NCBI GenBank assembly: GCA_029226935.1
Contig: JAQXYZ010000139.1
Location: 1 to 64,000, forward strand
Length of the DNA: 64,000 nt
Direction of reading: 5' to 3'
Source of the DNA: Bacillota bacterium
GTDB lineage: Bacteria; Bacillota; Clostridia; Lachnospirales; Lachnospiraceae
Under the pieces are notes generated by a model that made no database searches, was not told where the DNA came from, and saw only the letters and a list, made by a program, of their open reading frames with translations. Position 1 is the first letter of the stretch. Each line of letters begins with the position of its first letter. The position numbers and the translations under genes were made by a program. Shown one piece after another: positions 36,916 to 46,390 of this stretch.

Positions 36916-37885
36916 AAAAATAACAGAAAGTGCAGTGCTTGTCTTAACAAGTGTGCTGCTGCTTACAGGATGTGGATATGCAAATCCGGATATGCCTTAC
37001 ACAACAGAATCGGATATCAGCAGCTTTAGAGTGGTCAATCTGGAGGATGAGCGTGGGGTGGCAGTTCCTTTTGCCGCAGACCTGTGTGTTGTAGATACCA
37101 ATATAGATTCCAAGGATGTTGATATGACAGCGGCTTCTGCCGCAGGTTTGTTTGATATTAATAATTGCAATACCATCTATGCCAAAAATGTGCACGAGAA
37201 ACTTTATCCTGCAAGTCTTACCAAAGTAATGACGGCACTTGTGGCAATTAAACATGGCTCAAGTGATATGATGCTTACAGCAACAGCCAATGTGAAAATC
37301 ACCGAATCAGGTGCACAGGTTTGTGGAATTAAAGCCGGAGACCAGATGACCCTCGATCAGGCACTGCATTTACTGCTGATTAATTCAGCAAATGATGCTG
37401 CTGTTATGATAGCAGAAGGTATTGCCGGTTCCGTAGAAGCTTTTGCAGACATGATGAATGAAGAAGCAATGGCACTTGGCGCTACCAATACCCATTTTGT
37501 GAATCCCCATGGTCTGTCAGATGACAGCCATTATACAACAGCCTATGATATGTATCTGATTATGAATGCTGCTGTCAAATACAGCTTATTCAATGAAATC
37601 ATTCATATGGACACATACAGTACGGTATATGCAGATAAGAATGGTGCATCCAAGGAAATCACTGTGAATAGTACCAATTACTATATCCAGGGCACAGAGC
37701 AGGCTCCCGGAGGCATTACGGTTCTTGGAGGAAAAACAGGTACTACAAATGCGGCGGGACATTGCCTGATACTGTTATCAAGGGATTCTTCAAGTAATCC
37801 TTACATTTCTATTATTATGCGTGCTGACAGCAGGGATGCTCTCTACTCTCAAATGACAGATTTGTTGGATGAAATAAACAATTAA
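36899..37885 (+). CDS. D-alanyl-D-alanine carboxypeptidase lipoprotein
   Basis: This low-molecular-weight PBP trims the terminal D-Ala of peptidoglycan stem peptides. The 328-residue protein has a lipoprotein signal ending in LLTGC (Cys near 25), then the active-site motifs SLTK, SAN and KTG (in [11 protein letters not shown]). Membrane anchoring by lipid replaces the C-terminal helix of PBP5-type enzymes. It starts with GTG, behind AGGAG, inside the mgsA 3' end. Confidence 0.9.
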   Translation: MKCTNRKITESAVLVLTSVLLLTGCGYANPDMPYTTESDISSFRVVNLEDERGVAVPFAADLCVVDTNIDSKDVDMTAASAAGLFDINNCNTIYAKNVHEKLYPASLTKVMTALVAIKHGSSDMMLTATANVKITESGAQVCGIKAGDQMTLDQALHLLLINSANDAAVMIAEGIAGSVEAFADMMNEEAMALGATNTHFVNPHGLSDDSHYTTAYDMYLIMNAAVKYSLFNEIIHMDTYSTVYADKNGASKEITVNSTNYYIQGTEQAPGGITVLGGKTGTTNAAGHCLILLSRDSSSNPYISIIMRADSRDALYSQMTDLLDEINN

Positions 37886-37888
37886 CAG

Positions 37889-37917
37889 TTGTTTTTTGAC
37901 TTGCAATCACTTATAAT
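37889..37917 (+). promoter_or_regulatory. Probable promoter of the small P-loop gene
   Basis: TTGTTT (37889-37894) and TATAAT (37912-37917) are 17 bases apart. A better -35 match, TTGACT, lies only ten bases from the -10 and cannot pair with it. Confidence 0.45.
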
Positions 37918-37975
37918 AAATTTAGGCTAAACCCCAAATTTATTTGCAGCCAATATACTCTAGGAGGGATTACCA

Positions 37976-38395
37976 ATGGTTCAATTAATAGTTGGAAAAA
38001 AGGGAAAAGGCAAGACCAAACATTTATTAGACAAGGTTAATACTGAAGTACAAAATGTATCCGGCAATATTGTATATCTGGATAAGAGTACCAAACACAT
38101 GTATGAATTGAATAATAAAATCAGGCTGATTGATGTATCTTCATATATGATTTCAAACTCAGATGAATTTATCGGATTTATCAGCGGAATTATTTCACAG
38201 GATCATGATCTGGAACAGATGTATTTTGACAGTTTCCTGAAAATTGCCTGTCTGGAAGGCAAAGCGATTGAGCCTATCATTGAAAAATTGGAAAAGATTA
38301 GTGAAGCATTTAAAGTGAACTTTGTGTTAAGCGTTTCCTTGGACGAAGAAGAGCTTCCTGCTTCTGTTAAAGATAAAATTATTGTTTCTTTATAA
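37976..38395 (+). CDS. Small P-loop protein of unknown function
   Basis: This 139-residue protein starts with a clean Walker A (GKKGKGKT, residues 7-14). Later hydrophobic-acidic stretches (EQMYFDSFLK near 80-89 and FVLSVSLDEEEL near 116-127) could serve as Walker B. No helicase, kinase or ABC signature is evident, and the protein is close to the minimum size for a P-loop domain. It has its own promoter, an AGGAGG site and a strong terminator, so it is a single-gene unit between the carboxypeptidase and the sepF cluster. Function unknown; a regulatory NTPase is possible. Confidence 0.7.
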   Translation: MVQLIVGKKGKGKTKHLLDKVNTEVQNVSGNIVYLDKSTKHMYELNNKIRLIDVSSYMISNSDEFIGFISGIISQDHDLEQMYFDSFLKIACLEGKAIEPIIEKLEKISEAFKVNFVLSVSLDEEELPASVKDKIIVSL

Positions 38396-38402
38396 ATTAC
38401 AT

Positions 38403-38433
38403 AAACCCCCGGATGTTTTTCCGGGGGGTTTTT
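38403..38433 (+). terminator. Rho-independent terminator after the small P-loop gene
   Basis: CCCCCGG (38406-38412) pairs with CCGGGGG (38421-38427), flanked by AAA and TTTTT. Confidence 0.92.
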
Positions 38434-38457
38434 GTGCAAACATACGGGAGTTAGAAT

Positions 38458-39852
38458 TTGAGCAGCAATAACAATGAAAAGATAGTAAAATACAGGAAGC
38501 CGATTCATATTAATATTGGAATGGTAATTTTTGCGGTTATTTTTGTATATATTCTTATCTGTATTTTCATGTATTTTACACAAAAGCATATTGAAGGTCA
38601 TCAGGTAAAAATGGGTTCCCTTTCCACCAATAATATTTATAAGGGAATTGCATTGCGTGATGAAGAGATTGTTAGCGCAACTCAGGCGGGCTATGTGAAT
38701 TATTATGCTCGTGAAGGGGAACGTGTGGGAACAGGGAATCTGGTCTATACCCTTGATGAATCGGGAAAACTGGCTGATTATCTGAATACAGAAGGCACGG
38801 GAACCACATTGACCAGCAGAGATTTATCGGAGCTGAAAACAGAAATTCTTGGATTTAAAAACAACTTTGATCCAAAATTCTTTTCTTCCGTATATGATTT
38901 TAAATATGGAGTCAAGGGCACTGTTTTAAAACTTGCTAATGCCAATATTCTTGAAAATGTTGATAAGATCAATCGATCCGGGCTGTCAGAGCTGATTTCC
39001 TTTTGTAGCGCACCTGATACCGGAATTGTAATTTATTCCGTGGATGGGTATGAAGATCTTACCTTGGAACAGTTTACAAAAGATCTTTTTGACACCAAAA
39101 ACTACGAAAAGACCCAGCTGATCAGCAATGAGTTAGTGGAGGCAGGCCAGCCGGTATATAAGCTTTCGACCAATGAAGATTGGTCCATCGTGATTCAGAC
39201 AGATCAGGAGAAAGCCGATGAGCTAATGGAGGCCGAATATGTTAAGGTAAAGTTTCTGAAAAATCAGGATACCTCATGGGGACAGGTATCCAGCTATACC
39301 AATCCGGATGGAGATATTTTTGTGAAACTTACTTTTACCAACTCCATGGTAACTTTCTGTACAGACCGTTTTATTGATATTGAACTTATTTTGGAGGATG
39401 AAGAGGGACTGAAAATTCCCAATTCTTCCATTATTGAAAAGGAATTTTTCATTGTTCCCAAGGAATATGTGATTAAAGGCGGCAACAGCAACAGTTATGG
39501 TGTTATGCGTGAAACCTATACAGAAGATGGCACCGCAACTACAGAGTTCATTGAAACCACAATCTATAACGAAACAGAGACAGAGTATTATTTAGATGAC
39601 ATGATTCTCCGTATTGGAGATTATATTGTTAAGCCTGACTCTACGGATAAATATGCAATCAGCAAGCGTGGAAGTCTTACAGGTGTATACAACATTAATA
39701 AAGGCTATGCCGATTTCAAACAGATTAATATTCTGTATCAGAATGACGAGTATTCTATTGTAAAATCCAATACCCAGTATGGATTAAGCGTTTATGATTA
39801 TATTGTTCTGGATGCAGCAACGGTTGTAGATGATGAACTTATTTATGAATAG
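38458..39852 (+). CDS. HlyD-like membrane-fusion protein linked to the sepF cluster
   Basis: The 464-residue protein has a short cytoplasmic start, one membrane helix (~20-42) and an extracellular part. Residues ~75-105 (SATQAGYVNYYAREGERVGTG) look like a biotinyl/lipoyl half-motif of HlyD-type adaptors. No export partner is nearby. Instead it is followed 17 bases later by yggS and sepF, so a link to division or the envelope is more likely than export. The start is TTG after GGGAG. Confidence 0.65.
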   Translation: MSSNNNEKIVKYRKPIHINIGMVIFAVIFVYILICIFMYFTQKHIEGHQVKMGSLSTNNIYKGIALRDEEIVSATQAGYVNYYAREGERVGTGNLVYTLDESGKLADYLNTEGTGTTLTSRDLSELKTEILGFKNNFDPKFFSSVYDFKYGVKGTVLKLANANILENVDKINRSGLSELISFCSAPDTGIVIYSVDGYEDLTLEQFTKDLFDTKNYEKTQLISNELVEAGQPVYKLSTNEDWSIVIQTDQEKADELMEAEYVKVKFLKNQDTSWGQVSSYTNPDGDIFVKLTFTNSMVTFCTDRFIDIELILEDEEGLKIPNSSIIEKEFFIVPKEYVIKGGNSNSYGVMRETYTEDGTATTEFIETTIYNETETEYYLDDMILRIGDYIVKPDSTDKYAISKRGSLTGVYNINKGYADFKQINILYQNDEYSIVKSNTQYGLSVYDYIVLDAATVVDDELIYE

Positions 39853-39869
39853 TAAAAGGAGACATTACA

Positions 39870-40562
39870 TTGATCAGGGAAAATCTTATCAAAGTTCAGA
39901 ATAATGTGAAAGAAGCATGCGAAAAAGCCGGACGCAGGAATACAGAAGTCACCTTAATTGCAGTCAGCAAAACAAAGCCCGTATCCATGCTGATGGAGGC
40001 GTACAATTGTGGCTGCCGGGAATTTGGAGAAAACAAGGTTCAGGAACTGGTTGATAAGTACGAAGTCATGCCAAAGGACATTAAATGGCATATGATTGGT
40101 CATCTTCAACGCAATAAGGTAAAATATATTGTAGATAAGGTTGCCTTAATTCATAGCGTCGATTCGCTAAAACTTGCAGAAGAAATCAGTAAAGAAGCAT
40201 CAAAAAAACAGGTTCAGGTTTCTGTTTTAATAGAGGTAAATGTTGCCGGGGAAGATACGAAGTTTGGCGTAAAGCCTGAAGAAACAGAGGCATTGATTCG
40301 TAAAATAGCAGTGCTTGAGGGGATTCATATTGAAGGACTTATGACAATAGCACCATATGTAGACGTTCCTGAAGAAAATCGACAATATTTTGCGACGCTA
40401 AAACAATTAGCTGTTGACATAAATCGCAAAAACATTGATAATGTTAATATGAATGTACTGTCAATGGGGATGACAGGTGATTATATGGTGGCTATAGAAG
40501 AAGGTGCATCTTATGTTCGGGTTGGGACAGGCATCTTTGGAGAGCGACAATATCCAGTGTAA
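39870..40562 (+). CDS. YggS/YlmE family PLP-binding protein
   Basis: This 230-residue alanine-racemase-like barrel binds PLP and helps keep vitamin B6 pools balanced. The PLP lysine is in IAVSKTKP, and HMIGHLQRNK, SVDSL and GLMTIAP are typical. The start is TTG after AAGGAG. It stands just before sepF, as ylmE does in Gram-positives. Confidence 0.92.
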   Translation: MIRENLIKVQNNVKEACEKAGRRNTEVTLIAVSKTKPVSMLMEAYNCGCREFGENKVQELVDKYEVMPKDIKWHMIGHLQRNKVKYIVDKVALIHSVDSLKLAEEISKEASKKQVQVSVLIEVNVAGEDTKFGVKPEETEALIRKIAVLEGIHIEGLMTIAPYVDVPEENRQYFATLKQLAVDINRKNIDNVNMNVLSMGMTGDYMVAIEEGASYVRVGTGIFGERQYPV

Positions 40563-40578
40563 TAAGGAGATTTGTGAA

Positions 40579-41079
40579 ATGGGAGTAATGGATAGATTTC
40601 TCAACTACATGAAATTAAATGAGGATGATGACGATTTCTACGATGATGATTATTATGATGATGAACCTGTAGCAGAAAAGCCCAAAAAGATACCTGTCTT
40701 AAAGGAAGATACCTCTACCGATGAGGACAAGTCATCCAAGAAAGTATTACCTAAAGTTACACCTATGCATCAGACGAAAAAAACCGGCACCGGAATGGAA
40801 GTATGTGTGATTAAGCCAACCTCCATTGAAGATGCAAGAGAAATCACCGAAACGCTTCTTGCAAACAGAACGGTAGTTCTTAATCTGGAAGGTCTTGATG
40901 TGGACATTGCCCAACGTATTATTGACTTTACATCAGGTTCCTGTTTTGCAATCAGTGGAAATTTGCAAAAAATTTCTCACTACATATTTATTATCACGCC
41001 TGCCAGTGTAGATATTTCAGGCGATTTTCAGGAAATTTTATCAGGATCTTTTGATGTACCCATTAACAATGGTATCTGA
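40579..41079 (+). CDS. sepF: Cell division protein SepF
   Basis: SepF anchors FtsZ to the membrane and shapes its filaments. The 166-residue protein has a membrane-targeting N-terminal helix (MGVMDRFLNYMKL), a very acidic linker with many Asp/Tyr, and the globular domain from ~70 on (VCVIKPTSIEDAREI, RTVVLNLEGLD, AQRIIDFTSG). ATG at 40579, nine bases after AAGGAG, replaces an upstream frame that lies within yggS. Confidence 0.93.
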   Translation: MGVMDRFLNYMKLNEDDDDFYDDDYYDDEPVAEKPKKIPVLKEDTSTDEDKSSKKVLPKVTPMHQTKKTGTGMEVCVIKPTSIEDAREITETLLANRTVVLNLEGLDVDIAQRIIDFTSGSCFAISGNLQKISHYIFIITPASVDISGDFQEILSGSFDVPINNGI

Positions 41080-41096
41080 ATTTCATTTACAAATTA

Positions 41097-41126
41097 AAAC
41101 TTCCTGTTAATGCAGGAAGTTTTTTT
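41097..41126 (+). terminator. Rho-independent terminator after sepF
   Basis: AAACTTCCTG (41097-41106) pairs with CAGGAAGTTT (41113-41122), followed by further T to 41126. aroB starts 17 bases later. Confidence 0.92.
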
Positions 41127-41142
41127 ACGGAGAGAATAAACC

Positions 41143-42246
41143 ATGTGCGATAGAATCAATATATTATATGAAAAGAAACCCTGCTATGATATTGTGTTTT
41201 CCAAAGATTTTCATGGACTTGTAAAGGAACTTACCGATTTAGGAATCAAAGACAGAAAGGTGTGCATTATTACAGATTCAAACGTTTCTTCTCTGTACGG
41301 AGATGAGATTATGAGAATCTTGGATGGTAACTGCAAGAAGAATGTCTTGTTTACTTTCCCCGCAGGTGAGGAAAATAAAACGTTAGATACCATAAAGGAT
41401 ATCTATACTTTTTTGATTCAGGAAAAATTTGACCGGAAGGACTTGCTGATTGCGCTCGGCGGGGGTGTGACAGGAGACATTACCGGTTTTGCGGCATCAA
41501 CCTATTTACGCGGAATTGATTTTGTGCAAATTCCAACCACCTTGCTTGCCCAGGCTGATTCGAGTATTGGTGGCAAAACAGGTGTGGATTTTGACGGATA
41601 CAAAAATATGGTAGGGGCTTTTTACATGCCCAAATTAGTTTATATGAACGTAGGAGTTTTGAAAACACTTGACGACCGACAGTTTTTCAGCGGATTCGCA
41701 GAAATCATGAAGCATGGGCTGATCAAGGATGGAATGTTCTATGAATGGCTTCTTGAGCATATGTATGAAATTTGTGACCGGGATATGGATACGCTTCTTG
41801 AAATGGTAGAGAGAAGCTGTAACATCAAAAAACTTGTAGTTGAAAAAGATCCTACCGAAAAAGGTGACCGGGCGCTTTTGAATTTTGGCCACACTATTGG
41901 ACATGCCATTGAAAAGTATAAGAATTTCACTTTAACCCATGGAGAATGTGTTGCATTGGGAGCTGTTGCAGCAGCATTTATTTCATGGAAGCACGAATGG
42001 CTTTCCAAGGATGAGTATTATGAAATCCGGGATATGTTTGTGCCATTTAATCTTCCCATTTCCATTGAAGACATTGACCCGCAGGAAATCTTAAAATTGA
42101 CCAAATCTGACAAGAAAATGGAAGGTGACAGTATTAAATTTGTTCTTCTCAAAAAAGTCGGAAAAGCGGTGATAGACAGAACAGTAACTGATGATGACAT
42201 CTTAAATGCACTCTCTGAAATTCATTATATTGAAGATTGTGAATAA
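41143..42246 (+). CDS. aroB: 3-dehydroquinate synthase
   Basis: AroB makes 3-dehydroquinate from DAHP, the second step of the shikimate pathway, using NAD and a divalent metal. The 367 residues show GGGVTGDITGFAASTYLRGI, IPTTLLAQADSSIGGKTGVDF and the metal motif LNFGHTIGHAIE. No other aro genes are in the window. Confidence 0.95.
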   Translation: MCDRINILYEKKPCYDIVFSKDFHGLVKELTDLGIKDRKVCIITDSNVSSLYGDEIMRILDGNCKKNVLFTFPAGEENKTLDTIKDIYTFLIQEKFDRKDLLIALGGGVTGDITGFAASTYLRGIDFVQIPTTLLAQADSSIGGKTGVDFDGYKNMVGAFYMPKLVYMNVGVLKTLDDRQFFSGFAEIMKHGLIKDGMFYEWLLEHMYEICDRDMDTLLEMVERSCNIKKLVVEKDPTEKGDRALLNFGHTIGHAIEKYKNFTLTHGECVALGAVAAAFISWKHEWLSKDEYYEIRDMFVPFNLPISIEDIDPQEILKLTKSDKKMEGDSIKFVLLKKVGKAVIDRTVTDDDILNALSEIHYIEDCE

Positions 42247-42295
42247 CAGAGAAGCAAAATATGGCGTGAATCTGTAGCATATACGAGGTTTGAAG

Positions 42296-42823
42296 ATGAA
42301 TAAGCATAAAATCACTTTACTAATAACAGATTTATTACTTTTGATTATACTTGTAGCAGTGGATCAATTTACGAAATATATGGCAGTTTTAAAGCTGAAA
42401 AATCAGCCGGCTTTCAGCATCATTGATGGAATTTTGGAGTTTAACTATCTCGAAAACCGGGGGGCAGCCTTTGGCATGCTTCAAAATCAGAAAATATTTT
42501 TTGTTTTTGTTGCCGTAATTTTTTTGTGCGTCATTATCTATGTGCTTTTTAGAACACCGGAAGGGAAAAAATACACATTTCTTCATATTTTGCTGGTCAT
42601 GATTGCAGGCGGTGCCATTGGTAATATGATCGACCGGCTTCGGTTTGATTATGTAGTTGATTTTATTTACATTGTATTAATTAATTTTCCCATATTTAAT
42701 GTAGCGGATATGTATGTGACATTTGCCACTGTAATTTTGGTTATACAAGTGCTTTTTGTATATAAAGAAAAGGATTTTAATTTTTTAAGTTTTAACCAGA
42801 AAAAATTCAGGGAATTAAAATAG
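42296..42823 (+). CDS. lspA: Lipoprotein signal peptidase
   Basis: LspA cleaves prolipoprotein signal peptides before the lipid-modified Cys. The 175-residue protein has four membrane helices, the motif NRGAAFGM and the catalytic Asp regions GNMIDRLRFDYVVDFI and FNVADMYV. ATG at 42296 follows ACGAGG. The RluA-type gene begins three bases after its stop, a common pairing. Confidence 0.95.
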   Translation: MNKHKITLLITDLLLLIILVAVDQFTKYMAVLKLKNQPAFSIIDGILEFNYLENRGAAFGMLQNQKIFFVFVAVIFLCVIIYVLFRTPEGKKYTFLHILLVMIAGGAIGNMIDRLRFDYVVDFIYIVLINFPIFNVADMYVTFATVILVIQVLFVYKEKDFNFLSFNQKKFRELK

Positions 42824-42826
42824 ACC

Positions 42827-43747
42827 ATGACAGACAACCTAAAAAAGTTTTTCTTTTGTATAACTGAAGATATGGAAGATGAGAGGGTCGATAAGTGCTT
42901 AAACGAACTGATCGGCTCTTTATCACGCTCCTATATTCAGAAACTGCTTGCAGACGGCAGCATTACAGTCAATGATAAAAAAATTAAATCAAGTTATCGT
43001 GTCAAAACGGATGATCAGATTCGCGTTATTCTTCCGCCTGCAATTACTCCAAATATCACACCGGAAGATATCACATTAGATGTGCTTTACGAAGATGACG
43101 ATGTCATTATAATCAATAAACCAAAAGGGATGGTCGTGCATCCTGCTCCGGGACATTACAGCGGCACACTGGTAAACGCTCTTTTATTTCACTGTCAGGG
43201 GCAATTGAGTGGTATCAATGGAATTTTACGCCCCGGAATCGTCCATCGCATTGACCGTGATACCACAGGCTCAATCATTGCATGCAAAAATGATGGTGCT
43301 CATGCATGTATCGCAGAACAGCTGAAGGAACATACCATTGTGCGCAGATATCACGCGATTGTACATGGAAATATAAAAGAAGAGGAAGGCACAATTCACA
43401 CTTTGATTGGACGACACCCAACAGAACGAAAAAAAATGGCTGTTTTAAAAAGCGGTGGAAAAGATGCCATTACACACTATAAGGTTCTAAAACGCTTTGG
43501 CAAATTTACCTATATTGAATGCAGACTGGAAACGGGACGCACACACCAGATCAGAGTCCACATGGCACACATCGGTCATCCCCTTTTAGGTGATACGATA
43601 TATGGTCCTAAGGCATGCCCATATAAATTGGAGGGTCAGACACTTCATGCAAAGATTTTGGGATTTCATCATCCCGGTACAAATGAATATATTGAAATAG
43701 ATGCACCTCTCCCTGATTATTTTGAAAAATTATTGCATATTTTGTAA
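42827..43747 (+). CDS. RluA-family 23S rRNA pseudouridine synthase (RluD-like)
   Basis: This enzyme isomerises uridines in rRNA. The 306-residue protein has an N-terminal S4 domain (DKCLNELIGSLSRSYIQKLL, SITVNDKKIKSSYRV) and a catalytic domain with GIVHRIDRDTTG, the conserved Asp motif. The lspA-rluD order favours RluD, but the target sites cannot be read from the sequence. Confidence 0.92.
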   Translation: MTDNLKKFFFCITEDMEDERVDKCLNELIGSLSRSYIQKLLADGSITVNDKKIKSSYRVKTDDQIRVILPPAITPNITPEDITLDVLYEDDDVIIINKPKGMVVHPAPGHYSGTLVNALLFHCQGQLSGINGILRPGIVHRIDRDTTGSIIACKNDGAHACIAEQLKEHTIVRRYHAIVHGNIKEEEGTIHTLIGRHPTERKKMAVLKSGGKDAITHYKVLKRFGKFTYIECRLETGRTHQIRVHMAHIGHPLLGDTIYGPKACPYKLEGQTLHAKILGFHHPGTNEYIEIDAPLPDYFEKLLHIL

Positions 43748-43782
43748 AAAGATAAATTTGTTCTATAAAAAAGATAAATTAA

Positions 43783-43822
43783 ACTGTTGAAAAATGACAA
43801 ATTACATGCTATTATCAACAGT
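43783..43822 (+). promoter_or_regulatory. Promoter enclosed by an 8-base inverted repeat (operator candidate)
   Basis: TTGAAA (43787-43792) and TATTAT (43810-43815) are 17 bases apart, a good SigA promoter. ACTGTTGA (43783-43790) and TCAACAGT (43815-43822) form a perfect inverted repeat that covers the -35 and touches the -10, with arm centres about 32 bases apart. A dimeric regulator could bind both arms. The downstream gene at 43900 has unknown function. Confidence 0.65.
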
Positions 43823-43899
43823 GGATTAATAATTATTTTATAATTGTTCATTATAATTTAATAATTTTATCTGTGATTATAGTACAAAGGAGTAATATA

Positions 43900-44496
43900 A
43901 TGACAACTGCTGATTATCTTGACAGTCTCCTTTTGCGTTATTCGGGTAGTTTTGATATTTATCAGCCGTATAAGATAAATGAGAAGGAATACCCGGCATA
44001 TGGGTATTTTTTTTCAGTTGTAGAAAAGTACATACTAATACGTGAAATTAATATGTGGTCTACCAAAAGCTATGAACACATTTTATTTATGGAAGTAGAA
44101 GAGTGTACAGAAGAAACCTTAAAAGAGGCTTCAGACATCATTCAGAATTATATGGAACCGGTGCTTGTGCGTAAGGGAGAAAAACTTCCTGAGCCCAATC
44201 ATATGTACAGTTATTTGAATGTTGCGATTCTATGCAATAAGCCTGTTGAAAAGAAAATTACAGAACAGATTAAGCATTTTCATTTTGAAAAAGGATACCG
44301 TTTTAATATTCGTGGCTTTTCTAAAGGCTCTATTATGTGTGTATCTATGGAGAATCAAAAATACATCAGCAATTATCATGGAAGATTAAAAAAGAAACTG
44401 TTTCAGCAGGTTTTTTCTGATGTAACATCCGGAAAACCGGGATTTGCTGCAATAATGAAAGAGAGAGGGCTGACTCCTTTCAAGCAGGAAGATTAA
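43900..44496 (+). CDS. Unknown protein upstream of CstA
   Basis: I do not recognise this 198-residue soluble protein. It has no signal peptide or membrane helix. It starts MTTADYLDSLLLRYSGSFDIYQPYKI, has a mixed alpha/beta middle (EVEECTEETLKEASDIIQNYMEPVLV) and a basic C-terminal part (YHGRLKKKLFQQVF). ATG at 43900 follows AAAGGAG. It has its own palindrome-flanked promoter and a terminator-like hairpin before cstA, so it is controlled separately but could serve the neighbouring transporter. Confidence 0.7.
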   Translation: MTTADYLDSLLLRYSGSFDIYQPYKINEKEYPAYGYFFSVVEKYILIREINMWSTKSYEHILFMEVEECTEETLKEASDIIQNYMEPVLVRKGEKLPEPNHMYSYLNVAILCNKPVEKKITEQIKHFHFEKGYRFNIRGFSKGSIMCVSMENQKYISNYHGRLKKKLFQQVFSDVTSGKPGFAAIMKERGLTPFKQED

Positions 44497-44508
44497 ACTG
44501 CCATATAT

Positions 44509-44534
44509 ACAAATGTAGCTTTACATTTGTTTTA
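44509..44534 (+). terminator. Hairpin between the unknown gene and cstA
   Basis: ACAAATGTA (44509-44517) pairs with TACATTTGT (44522-44530) around a four-base loop, followed by a short T run. It probably terminates the upstream transcript. Confidence 0.6.
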
Positions 44535-44585
44535 TATAGGGATGCTCAAACACACAAGAAAATATTTTAATAGGAGGAGATTGTT

Positions 44586-46289
44586 GTGAGCGCATTATTA
44601 TTAATCATTTTAGCGATTGTAATTTTCGTAGTTGCATATCTTACATACGGACGTTACCTTGCTAAGACATGGGGCATTGATCCCACTCGTAAAACACCCG
44701 CTAACGAATTAGAAGATGGTGTTGACTATTGTCCTGCAAAGACACCTGTCTTAATGGGACATCATTTCTCATCAATTGCCGGAGCCGGCCCCATTAACGG
44801 ACCAATTCAGGCAGCATTCTTTGGATGGGTACCTTGTTTCTTATGGATTGTTATCGGAGGTATTTTCTTTGGTGCGGTTCAGGACTTCGGTGCATTATTT
44901 GTATCTATTCGTCATAAGGGAAAATCCTTAGGTGAAGTTATTGAAGAAAATATCGGTCACAGAACAAGAATTCTGTTTACAGTATTTGCATGGCTGGTAT
45001 TGCTTCTTGTTATTGCAGCATTCGGTGACATTGTTGCAAACAGCTTTATTGGTGCCAGCTATGGCGGAAGTGCCAGCAATGGTTCTGTAGCAACAGCATC
45101 CTTACTGTTTATTCCTCTTGCTATTGCATTTGGTTTCATTGTATACAGAAAGAATGCACCTATGGCAGTTGCAACTGTTCTTGGTGTTATTTTACTGGCA
45201 GTGTGTGTGGCAATTGGTCTTGCATGCCCGCTGGATCTTCCTAAGAATTTCTGGATTGCATTTGTATTTGTTTATATTATTATTGCATCTGTAACACCTG
45301 TATGGATTTTGTTACAGCCCAGAGATTATTTAAGTTCTTTCTTACTTTATTTCATGATGGGTGCTGCAGTAATCGGTATCATTGGTGCAACCATTGTTAA
45401 TCCTGCATCTACCAGCTTCTCAACACCTGCGTTTACCGGATTTACAGTAAATGGCAATTTCTTATTCCCTACACTGTTTATCACAATTGCCTGTGGTGCT
45501 ATTTCAGGTTTCCATTCTCTGATTGCATCCGGTACAACCTCTAAGCAGCTGAATAATGAAAAAGATGCTTTAATGGTTGGTTATGGTTCCATGTTAATTG
45601 AATGTGTACTTGCTGTTATTTCCTTAATTGCAATCGGTACACTTTCTGCAGATGGTTCTCAGGCTGCAGTAAAGGAAATGTTAGGTCTGGAAGCAATTTC
45701 ACCTACCATCATCTTTGGTACTGCAATTTCTAACTTCTTTGCAACCATCGGATTTGGAGAAGCTGCTGTAAATGCTACAAAGACAATTATTATGCTGGCT
45801 GTAAGCTGCTTCTGTCTTACATCCCTTGATACAGGTACCAGACTTGGACGTTTCATGTTCCAGGAATTATTTGCCGGTACCGAAGCTGGAAAGAAGCTGA
45901 AGCTTGACAACATGTATGTTGCAACTGTTATTACTGCAGTTTTCGGATTTGTGCTTTGCCTTGCAGGTTACACCAAGGTTTGGCCTTTGTTCGGTGCAGC
46001 TAACCAGTTAGTAGCAGTTCCTGCATTCCTTGCACTGGCTGCTTACCTTAAGAAGATTGGAAAGAACAATAAGATGTTGTATATTCCTATCGTATTTATG
46101 GCATGCGCAACTATTTCTTCACTTATCTTAACCTTTAAGAAGAATTTTGAAGCAATTTTTGCCGGAGCAGAAGGAACAGCAATGTTTACTAACATTCTTC
46201 AGAATGTAATTATCGTTCCTCTTGTTGTACTTGCAATTATCCTGATCATTGATGGAAGCAAAGTATTATTTGGCAAAAAGAACGCATAA
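44586..46289 (+). CDS. cstA: CstA family transporter
   Basis: CstA-type proteins take up peptides or pyruvate when carbon is scarce. The 567-residue protein has about 16 membrane segments and the family stretch HHFSSIAGAGPINGPIQAAFFGWVP, GAVQDFGALF and SLDTGTRLGRF. It is shorter than the Escherichia proteins (~700), which is usual for Firmicutes. The start is GTG behind GGAGGAG. The serine dehydratase genes follow after a terminator, consistent with amino-acid use. Confidence 0.9.
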   Translation: MSALLLIILAIVIFVVAYLTYGRYLAKTWGIDPTRKTPANELEDGVDYCPAKTPVLMGHHFSSIAGAGPINGPIQAAFFGWVPCFLWIVIGGIFFGAVQDFGALFVSIRHKGKSLGEVIEENIGHRTRILFTVFAWLVLLLVIAAFGDIVANSFIGASYGGSASNGSVATASLLFIPLAIAFGFIVYRKNAPMAVATVLGVILLAVCVAIGLACPLDLPKNFWIAFVFVYIIIASVTPVWILLQPRDYLSSFLLYFMMGAAVIGIIGATIVNPASTSFSTPAFTGFTVNGNFLFPTLFITIACGAISGFHSLIASGTTSKQLNNEKDALMVGYGSMLIECVLAVISLIAIGTLSADGSQAAVKEMLGLEAISPTIIFGTAISNFFATIGFGEAAVNATKTIIMLAVSCFCLTSLDTGTRLGRFMFQELFAGTEAGKKLKLDNMYVATVITAVFGFVLCLAGYTKVWPLFGAANQLVAVPAFLALAAYLKKIGKNNKMLYIPIVFMACATISSLILTFKKNFEAIFAGAEGTAMFTNILQNVIIVPLVVLAIILIIDGSKVLFGKKNA

Positions 46290-46313
46290 TAGGGTCATAA
46301 AAAAATAAAAAAT

Positions 46314-46355
46314 AGGGACACTGATAGACATAGAGGTCTGTTAGTGTTCCTTTTT
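46314..46355 (+). terminator. Rho-independent terminator after cstA
   Basis: AGGGACACTGATAGAC (46314-46329) pairs with GTCTGTTAGTGTTCCT (about 46336-46351) with a few G-T pairs, then a T run. Confidence 0.85.
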
Positions 46356-46390
46356 GCATAATAACCATCAATATTAAAACGGAGACATGT

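Noticed and set aside
37896..37917. TTGACT with TATAAT as a promoter
   Set aside because: Only ten bases separate them; the TTGTTT 17 bases before TATAAT is a better partner.
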